Shown here piece after piece: positions 56,711-64,000 of a stretch of DNA of 64,000 bases. Location of the stretch: the NCBI GenBank assembly GCA_007258455.2, contig VDFB02047230.1, positions 153,127,797 to 153,191,796 of the forward strand, in the 5' to 3' direction. The notes under the pieces are model-generated. The model ran no database searches and was not told the origin of the DNA. It worked only from the letters and a program-made list of their open reading frames with translations. Positions within the stretch are counted from its first letter, which is position 1. The number at the start of each line of letters is the position of its first letter. Source of the stretch: Sequoia sempervirens (lineage: Eukaryota > Streptophyta > Pinopsida > Cupressales > Cupressaceae). Both the position numbers and the translations under genes were made by a program.

Positions 56711-57787
56711 CTAGTCAATCAATTCAGGGTGTATTAACGACAAAGAATCGTCGGATTGGCTAAGATAAAGAGGGGTGAGTGTCATGATGGAAATGTCGTT
56801 AGAGTGTCCAATAGCAATATTGAGGTCTATGATGTTACTCTCTTTCGAAGTATCTATCTCGCTCGAAGTATGATCGTCTTCACTTGAGTCATCGATATGT
56901 TGTGATCTAATTTCAAGTTGTTTATAACTCAAGCTCTATCCCTCCATACATGTTGGTGTATACTTTTGTACCACATCAATTTCCTTATCATGACAAGATT
57001 CTTTAGAGAGGGAATCCCATTCATATTCATTGGAATCCATTTCAGAACTATCTCTCAATTGAAGGATTCTCTTGACAACTTGTTGTCTAGTTTCTTCTTT
57101 TGCTTCTTCCCTATACCCTAGTCCCATCTTGTCCTTAGAATTCATTGTGATGGGTTGTATCGATTCTATGATGCCTTCCTTTCTTTTACCAATAGGACCT
57201 TTTCCCTCATATCCCATCTTTTCCAGGATTGTATTCCCTTTGCCATACTTCTTTGTTTGTACAGTTGAAGTGGATTCTTGTGATGCTTCATCATCTTTGT
57301 ATAACCAGTTTAAAACCTCCCTGTCTTCTAATTCATCCACTAAGGTGCCTTCTCTTACAAATTTTCCATCAAAGAGTGTGGTTGGTTGTGATGATTGTTG
57401 TCTTGATGTTGATGGTTGTCCATATGACTTAGGAGAAGATGAAAGTTGTGATAAACAAAAGGATTGCTCAAATGAGTATTCCCCCATGCCTTTGTCTTTC
57501 AAGTGGATCTTTTCAACTTTTTTTGTGAAGGCATTGAGTTGACTTTCGTGATTCGATGTAGTAGACTCACTGATACCCTTATCTTTTGATCTGTCCTTTT
57601 TCTCCACCTACTTTGACAAGGAATTTAGTTGTCTTTCACTGTTGGATGAACCAGGAGTTGTAGCTTCCCTGTTGTGTGGTACAAAAATGCCTTGGGTTGT
57701 TCTGAGTGTGTTGCAATATTGGGTGTTGTTGGAATCAACAACAATAGTGATCTCTTGTCCATTAAAAGGAAATTTAAAACACTAGTG
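56711..57787 (-). pseudogene. Polyprotein linker with G-patch domain, between protease and RT
   Basis: In frame with the RT downstream. From the nested-insertion border (57,784) it reads 'CFKFPFNGQEITIVVDSN' and 'GIFVPHNREATTPG'. Then come a polar region and a G-patch at about 57,235-57,100: 'ILEKMGYEGKGPIGKRKEGI', ending 'KDKMGLGYREE'. An acidic linker follows (EIRSQHIDDSSEDDHTSSEI). Stops at 57,782, 57,608, 56,936 and 56,711 are all TAG. G-patches are glycine-rich RNA-binding or helicase-activating modules, known in betaretroviral proteases and in some plant gypsy polyproteins. Here it would sit between PR and RT in the uncut polyprotein. Confidence 0.85.
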
Positions 57788-59423
57788 TGATCTGCTATGG
57801 AAGGGATCTATGACAAACGTTGCTAAAGTGAATGTGCATAAAGGTGAAAAAATCCTTAATGCCTTGAGCTTAACTCAAAAAGACATTAAATAATGGAGCA
57901 ACAAGAACAAATAAGAGAGAGAATTATAACACAAAACAAAGAGAGAGAAGAGGACACAAGATTGATTACAGAGTTCATCTGAGTGGACTACGTCTCCGAG
58001 TCTATCTCAACTAAGTGACCAATCTATTAACAATGCTCCAAATGTAGTACAATCTCTAAAAAGAGCCTCTTGGAAACTACTTTACAATTTTCTGTAGCCT
58101 GTCCACAAAGTCATGGTACAAAATTCCTCACTCAAATCACCTCACATAAAGAACCCTCAAAGCCACAAGGCTGATTTACAAAGAGCAAAAAAAAGACTTT
58201 TCCTAAAGGCTCTGCTACAGAATCATAGCATTATTACATCAAAAATTCCCTATTCCCTCTACAAGAATTTTTGCAAAAATCCCATCACTTGGATGCTTGA
58301 GAATTCCATCCAAGAATGTGATGATCAATTCTCTCCTTGGCTCCTCCTTTTATACTTGAAGTTTTCCCATTTGGGCTAAAACCAAAAAACTTGTAATTTC
58401 CCCTCTTTAGGGAAAAATCAAAACAATTCCCCCCATTTTTAATAAACAATTAACAATCTCCCTAAAAAACATTTAAAATTTGTTTGAGCCCTTGTCCATG
58501 TATATTCTCGGGCTATTTGGTTGGGTTTTTTATTAGTTTGAAATTCCAACTAATAACCACTTAAGGTTATTTACATATTTTAAAATATTATTTAAGCCCT
58601 TGAAAATATTTCATTCAGGCTATTATAAGTTTTGTTTTTTGGGGGTTTTGTTTTTATTTAATTCTCCTAAATCCACAACCTATGGAGAGGATTACTCCAC
58701 AAAAAGAGGGTTTACAACAACTCAAGGGAGAAGATGGGAGAAAATCCCATGAATCTCTCAACTCCTCCTTGAGAATAGGAAAATAGTTTTGAGGTGGATT
58801 CTCACACAAAACTAATTTCCCTTTTTACAAATTAAATGAATAATACATGAGAATTCCACTCACTTCAAGTATTAATCATTTTTTCCAATTTAAATGAATA
58901 ATACACGAGCTTCCCACACTCATTTCAAGTATTAATCATTTTTTTTCAATTTTAAATAAATAACACATGAGTTTTCTTCCAACCCATTTGAAGCATTAAT
59001 CATTTATTTTAAACTTTGTCACCTATCATCAAATTTTTAATGATTTATCTTATGGTGAGCAAAGTAGGAATTTTTCACCTTCTGATAGGCCCCTACACCT
59101 GGTTTGACTGAACTTTGATCATCTGTATCTTAAGCAAATAGACTCTAATTGATGCGATTCAAAAAGTGTCAAAATTGTCTCAATGAGCCCTTCAATTTGG
59201 GACTACTTTTGTTTGATTATGAAATGGTCAAATTTTTCACCTTGTGTCAACCTGTGCCCTAGTTTGACTGCAACTTTGACTGGCCATAAATTTTGCATAC
59301 ATACTCTATTTTCCATGATTCAAGCGGCATTGGAATCATGCTTCTGAGAATTATGCCATAGTGCTGACTTCTCGAGCATTGGAGACAATTTAGTTTTCAA
59401 GGTTCATAGATCCTCCTGGATCA
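57788..59423 (-). repeat. 3' LTR (element orientation) of the non-autonomous element
   Basis: 1.64 kb, nearly collinear with 61,458-63,100, bounded by tgatc and ggatca on the plus strand. The copies look closely similar, more so than those of the copia element at 8 kb, so this insertion appears younger. Confidence 0.92.
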
Positions 59424-59435
59424 AACCTCCCCACT
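59424..59435 (-). other. Polypurine tract of the non-autonomous element
   Basis: On the minus strand AGTGGGGAGGTT directly precedes the TGATCC start of the downstream LTR. Confidence 0.8.
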
Positions 59436-59610
59436 AAAGAGCTTTTGGTCCTCCAAAAGCTGTCTTGTAGAACCTTTGACTTCCTTGGCTTAGATCAAAT
59501 TTGTTGTCACCTTCGAAGCTTCACTGAAATGCTACTATTGGCTCCACCTTCGATAACTAATTCTGGTTCCGGTCCTTGTTCCACCATGCTTCGAAACTTA
59601 CATTTTCCCT

Positions 59611-59795
59611 TCATGGGTCTTACACTTCAATTATGCCTTGATACTATCCCATCTGCCCTCTAGGGGTCTTACACTTTGACAATATCAAGAAAGCATACAT
59701 TGCCACATCTGTCTACTAGGGTCTTACACTTCAACAATGCATGGTCAGTATGAGCATACCTATGGCCACATCTGCCGTCTAGGAGTCTTACATTT
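59611..59795. repeat. Tandem repeat with 'gtcttacactt', four copies
   Basis: 'gggtcttacactt' occurs at about 59,616, 59,664 and 59,719, and 'gagtcttacatttt' at 59,783. The last three are preceded by 'catctg(c/t)c(c/g)(c/t)ct' and a 'ctag' word. Spacing is about 48-65 bp. It lies in the interior of the non-autonomous element. Confidence 0.7.
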
Positions 59796-60560
59796 TAGCC
59801 ACGTTAGGACTTCAAAGGATGTAGTTCAAAATGAAACTTGACATACCAAAAAGTAAGAAGAAAACCAAGCATGATAAACTTGTCTCTTGGTGCTTCTCAC
59901 GACAGTGGTTCTTGTTTTGCATACCATCCTAGCCAATTTCTTGGGCATGAGTATGATGCTCCTCCTCGTTTACAAACTACATGAGCAATGGCAACTGTGC
60001 CTCAACCTGAAACATTCCTTCTCAACTTTGTATTTCAGAATAGCTCATTACGAGCTTCACCATATGACTTTGTCTATGTTCGCTTGAGCAACAAGGCCAT
60101 AGAAAAAGACATTTAGGAGCCTCGGTCATCAATTAACTGAGTCAGACTAAGTCTTAAAGCTAAGAACATACAAGAAAATTCTCAGTCGTTCTCTACAACT
60201 ATGAGTCCCAATGTGGAGTGATCATCTAGATCTATCCACCTTTCATTGAATTTCATTGAAAGTGTTTCTTTTCCTTAAACAGGAACAACAAACATCTTCT
60301 CGCCTCAAGAATTGTCATCAACTAAGCACTCTTCAGTTTCAAAAATCTTCCATTCTGCAAAATAAGTCTTCAAGAATTTTTTTTTCTAATTACATGAGAT
60401 AAGGCTTAAACAACCTTTCAAAATATCAATTCCAAGAAAATACAACTTCATGCAAATATCATAATGATTTTACTACAAAAACCATGTCTACTTGTATCAC
60501 CTAGCTCATAATCACAATGTGATATTTATTAATGAGCTAATAACAAAACAAATTTGATAC
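59796..60560 (-). other. Interior of the non-autonomous element, no coding recognised
   Basis: Short frames on both strands show no family resemblance. It may be the element's 3' untranslated part. Confidence 0.4.
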
Positions 60561-60599
60561 AACTATTTAGATGACAGATTTTACCAACTCTTATGAAGC

Positions 60600-61209
60600 T
60601 GGTCAAAAGCACTTCCCTTTGTTGGTTGCTCCTATGTTGTTTGAGGTTCCTCTACCTCAGGGATCGTAGCCTTAGGCACTGCCATCACCTCCACCTCAGG
60701 GATAGCGGCTTCAGGTACCACCTTCACCTCTTCCTCAACAACCTTTCATTGGTTAGGTCTCTCAATGGGACTAGGTGAGCGTCAAAGCTCTGGATGTAGC
60801 TTCCAGAGTTCTTCTCGATCCAATGCCCACTTATCCTACAATGGGTACAGTAGTTCTGAGCTTTGTCCTACCTCTTCGCTTTCTTCTTTGGAGAAGAATC
60901 AACTTCACTTCCACTACTATATTCTAAAGTGTGTTCCTAAGGATATGTATTTTTAAAGGCTTTCAAGGATTCACCAGTCCCTCCATATCCTAATCCTTGA
61001 TCACGAGGTCTTTGCTTAACCTCTACAAGATTGATCATGTCTTTTTCACTGATCCCAAGGCCATTACCATTGTAACCCATCTTGGTCAACAACTTCCTAA
61101 CAATGCCCTTGTTGTGCCTTTCAAAGCCTTCAAAAATAGAGTTTTGATCATTTTCCACCTCTTGATGCAGAAGACTCTTCCAGGTAACCACTTTGGTTAC
61201 TAGAAACAT
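60600..61209 (-). pseudogene. G-patch plus CCHC zinc-knuckle protein, carried by the non-autonomous element
   Basis: ATG at 61,209 lies about 250 bp after the LTR end. The frame reads 'MFLVTKVVTWKSLLHQEVEN', then a G-patch 'RKLLTKMGYNGNGLGISEKD' ending 'RDQGLGYGGTG'. After TAG stops at about 60,943 and in 'KKKAKR*DKAQ', the same frame carries a zinc knuckle Y-C-T-H-C-R-I-S-G-H-W-I-E-K-N (about 60,860-60,816), a CX2CX4HX4C with the last Cys changed to Asn. Near 60,760-60,640 a frame-shifted stretch has repeated acidic/proline words (EAAIPEVEV, KATIPEVEE). Both folded modules suggest nucleic-acid binding. It could be a trimmed Tat polyprotein segment or a dedicated accessory protein; no gag core is seen. 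Confidence 0.75.
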
Positions 61210-61443
61210 TGAAAAGTTTCAGGTACTCCACATGTCGATAAAAAGCACACTGATCAGCATTCTCCTAAATTAAGTCATAATTGGGCCACTTCCCATGACC
61301 ATAAGAAAATCCTGACTTTAGACTCCAAATGTCCACTTGCCAACTTGCACACTGACAATGAAAACTAGCAAACTGTCAAACCAACAAACTAATTAAACTA
61401 GCAAGCTGACTAACAATCACTTATGCAAAACCAGCCAAACTAG

Positions 61444-61455
61444 GCTCTGATACCA
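61444..61455 (-). other. Primer-binding site, initiator tRNA-Met type
   Basis: On the minus strand TGGTATCAGAGC follows the LTR end GATCA after two bases. Confidence 0.93.
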
Positions 61456-61457
61456 CT

Positions 61458-63100
61458 TGATCTGTTGCAGAATGGATCTATGACAAACGTTGCTAAAGTG
61501 AATGTGCATAAAGGTGAAAAAATTATTAATTCCTTAAGCTTAACTGAAAAGACATTAAATAATGGAGCAACAGGAACAAATAAGAGAGAGAATTATAACA
61601 CAGAACAAAGAGAGAGAAGAGGACAAAAGATTGATTATGGAGTTCATTCGAATGGACTATGTCTCTGGGTCTATCTCAACTAAGTGACCAATCTATTAAC
61701 AATGCTCCAAATGTAGTGCAATCTCTAAAAAGAGCCTCTTGGAATCTGCTTTACAATATTCTATAGCCTATCCACAAAGTCCTGGTACAAAATTCCTCAC
61801 TCAAATCACCTCACATAAAGAACTCTCAAAGCCACAAGGCTGATTTACAAAGAGCAAAAAAAAGACTTTTCCTAAAGGATCTGCTATAGAATCATAGCAT
61901 TATTACATCAAAAATTCCCTATTCCCTCTACAAGAATTCTTGCAAAAATCCCATCACTTGGATGCTTGAGAATTCCATCCAAGAATGTGATGATCAATTC
62001 TCTCCTTGGCTCCTCCTTTTATACTTGAAGTTTTCCCATTTGGGCTAAAACCAAAAAACTTGTAATTTCCCCTCTTTAGGGAAAAATCAAAACAATTCCC
62101 CCCATATTTAATAAACAATTAACAATCTCCCTAAAAAACATTTAAAATTTGTTTGAGCCCTTGTCCATGTATATTCTTGGGCTATTTGGTTGGATTGTTT
62201 TTGTTTATTTTAGTTTGAAATTCCAACTAATAACCACTTAAGGTTATTTACATATTTTAGAATATTATTTAAGCCCTTGAAAATATTTCATTTGGGCTAT
62301 TATAAGTTTTGTTTGTTTTGGGTTTTGTTTTTATTTAATTCTCCTAAATCCATAACATATGGAGAGGATAACTCCACAAAAAGATGGTTTACAACAACTC
62401 AAGGGATAAGATGAGAGAAAATCCCATGAATCTCTCAACTCCTCCTTGAGAATAGGAAAATAGTTGTGAGGTGGATTCTCACACAAAAATAATTTCCCCT
62501 TCTACAAATTAAATTAATAATATGTGAGAATTCCACCCACTTCAAGTATTAATCATTTTTTTCCAATTTAAATGAATAATACATGAGCTTCCCACACTCA
62601 TTTCAAGTATTAATCATTTTTTTCAATTTTAAATGAATAACACATGAGTTTTCTTCCAATCCATTTGAAGCATTAATCATTTATTTTAAACTTTGTCACC
62701 TATCATCAAATTTTTAATGATTTATCTTATGGTGAGCAAAGTAGGAATTTTTCACCTTCTAATAGGCCCCTACACCTGGTTTGACTGAACTTTGATTTTC
62801 TGAATCTTGAGCAAATAGACTTTGATTGATGCGATTCAAAAAGTGTCAGAATCGTCTCGATGAGCCCTTCAATTTGGGACCGCTTTCGTTTGATTGTGAA
62901 ATGGTCAAATTTTTCACCTTGTGTCGACCTGTGCCCTAGTTTGACCACAACTTTGACTGGCCATAAATTTTGCATACATACTTTGTTTTCCACGATTCAA
63001 GCAGCGTTGGAATCATGCTTCCGAGAATTATGCCATAGTGCTAACTTCCCAAGCATTGGAGACAATTGATTTTTCAAGGTTCATAGATCCTCCTGGATCA
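61458..63100 (-). repeat. 5' LTR (element orientation) of the non-autonomous element
   Basis: 1.64 kb, bounded by tgatc and ggatca on the plus strand and matching 57,788-59,423 throughout. Differences include small indels near 62,195-62,215. Confidence 0.92.
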
Positions 63101-63105
63101 TGGTG
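63101..63105. other. Target-site duplication copy TGGTG (partner TAGTG at 57,783-57,787)
   Basis: The two 5-bp flanks of the non-autonomous element differ by one base. On the coding strand they read CACCA and CACTA; the second copy creates a TAG stop where the first would complete a CAG codon after joining. Confidence 0.85.
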
Positions 63106-64000
63106 ATATGTCGATGGTATAACTTACATCTCATGAATCTACAAACATCCCAAGAGTATGTTGTATGTTAATTCTTTGTCCAACACTTGGTAGATTATGT
63201 CTTTGACAACTGGTCCTACTTGAAATTGTAAGACAATCAATCCTTGGGAGGATCTCTCTTCATCACCATATGCTTATATTGTGATTTTCCTTCTAGGATC
63301 AATAGTATTTTTAGAATATCCGAGTGCACGGACAAGTTTTAGAGTGCAAATATTTAAGCCAACTCCTCCATCTATTAGAACACGTTTAACATGGTGTTTA
63401 TGGATTGAAACCTCAATGTGGAGGGCAACATTATGTGGATGGGTGATGGATACATCATCATGTTTAGAAAACGATAAGCAATGAGGTGCGGTCAAGTGTT
63501 CCACCATACTTTAAAATTGGAAAACTTCCAAGTTTTTTGGTATTGTGGTGGCCACTAGAGCTTGTTCGAAGATTTATTTGTGCGCTAGTGAAATCTTGGG
63601 AAGCTCTAATATGGATATTTAAGCGGGTATCTTTTACAACTAACCAACTATGTTATATTGAGTTGCAGGTGTAACAGTTGTTTTGGACGTGGAAGGGGTA
63701 GCTCCTGTCAATGTTACCTTGGATTGTCCTCTTGTGATTGCATTGATTGGTGAATTGTCTTATTTTTATTTAATTTTGATGACATTAATTTGTTTGTCAC
63801 TTGCAACAATGTTGGTGATCAGATTTATTGGCACAAGGTCAGTGATTTGATGTGAGGTGGTGTCGATATTGTCGTGATGATTTTCAATTGTAGCAATGTC
63901 TCTTTGGATCTTAGTTTCAATATCCTTGGTTTGATGTTTGACTACCTCAACACAATGAATGGTAGAATCATAAATATAGTTCACATTTTTTCCCTTGGTA
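63106..64000 (-). pseudogene. Protease region and upstream linker of the Tat-like element (partial)
   Basis: The minus strand reads, from about 63,760, a segment resembling the conserved 'iPA.iSi.eLL..S' region before Tat proteases. Next comes 'MVEHLTAPHCLSFSKHDDVS' at 63,507. The retropepsin core is 'HHVKRVLIDGGVGLNICTLK' (about 63,400-63,345), with D-G-G in place of D-S/T-G, followed by 'ALGYSKNTIDPRRKITI'. A TAG interrupts, then 'AYGDEERSSQGLIVLQFQVG' and 'QVLDKELTYNILLG' lead to the nested insertion at 63,100. The part at 63,984-63,766 is polar and probably gag-pol linker. The rest of gag lies outside the window. Confidence 0.87.

Larger units (their letters stand above)
57788..63100 (-). 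mobile_element. Non-autonomous LTR retrotransposon with its own G-patch/CCHC coding region
   Basis: Two 1.64-kb LTRs (57,788-59,423 and 61,458-63,100) have TGATC...GATCA ends. On the minus strand an iMet primer-binding site (61,455-61,444) follows the upstream LTR and a polypurine tract (59,435-59,424) precedes the downstream LTR. TSD: TGGTG (63,101-63,105) and TAGTG (57,783-57,787), one mismatch. The 2.03-kb interior has no gag core, protease, RT or integrase. It is inserted in the same orientation into the Tat-like polyprotein; removing it and one TSD copy makes the flanking reading frames continuous. Confidence 0.92.
47503..64000 (-). mobile_element. Tat-like Ty3/gypsy element, minus strand, with nested insertions, cut by the window
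   Basis: Read from the right edge leftwards: protease (about 63.5-63.1 kb), a nested LTR element (63,100-57,788), then linker and G-patch (57.78-56.7 kb), RT and connection RNase H (56.7-54.9 kb) and the start of a second RNase H (54.86-54.63 kb). An unrelated block follows (54.62-50.34 kb), then the end of the second RNase H (50.33-50.1 kb) and integrase (49.9-48.75 kb). The order protease, RT, RNase H, second RNase H, integrase identifies the Tat lineage. Gag and the 5' LTR would lie beyond 64,000. The 3' LTR is not delimited; it may lie in 47.5-48.5 kb. Confidence 0.87.

Noticed and set aside
1..64000. tRNA, rRNA or organelle-derived genes
   Set aside because: None was recognised on either strand by eye. 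The tRNA-like words found are retroelement primer-binding sites.

Overview
This window is nuclear DNA of a land plant. No gene in it looks intact. It contains decayed copia and Ty3/gypsy LTR retrotransposons, a LINE-type ORF1 relic, a plant-mobile-domain pseudogene, fragments of two plant host genes (SMC2 and a PLS-type PPR gene) and several tandem-repeat families. Large AT-rich spacers, nested insertions and near-universal stop-codon decay suggest a very large, repeat-rich genome, possibly a gymnosperm. That is inference; no species-diagnostic gene is present.

Layout. 1-420 is a degenerate tandem repeat and 439-1771 (-) a DUF4283/zinc-knuckle LINE-ORF1-like relic. About 3.8-7.3 kb (-) holds an unrecognised decayed gene with a coiled coil and a G-patch. 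8,063-12,698 is a copia element with a perfect TSD, an iMet primer-binding site and a large internal pol deletion. 13-17 kb holds tandem repeats and a PPR pseudogene. 17.7-26.7 kb is a complex inverted structure: arrays of a ~310-380 bp repeat in opposite orientations enclose scrambled PPR fragments and an SMC2 pseudogene. 27.1-30.1 kb has copia-type LTR remnants. 32.8-33.5 kb has two short-unit tandem arrays, followed by a plant-mobile-domain pseudogene (33.7-35.5 kb).

35.67-47.50 kb (+) is a gypsy element with ~2.6 kb LTRs. Its domain order is gag, protease, an RNase H-like domain, reverse transcriptase, connection RNase H, integrase; the extra RNase H lies before the RT. From ~47.5 kb to beyond the right edge (-) runs a second, Tat-like gypsy polyprotein: protease, G-patch, RT, RNase H, archaeal-type RNase H, integrase. 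A complete non-autonomous LTR element (57,788-63,100, -) is inserted into it just after the protease, and a ~4.3 kb unidentified block (50.34-54.62 kb) splits its second RNase H. The non-autonomous element has its own small coding region, a G-patch followed by a CCHC knuckle.

Two themes stand out. First, G-patch domains sharing a K-M-G-Y-x-G core occur in three separate decayed coding units. Second, in-frame stops in the gypsy polyproteins are mostly TAG. This fits deamination of methylated CAG/CTG sites, and one flanking TSD pair (CACCA versus CACTA) records such a change directly.
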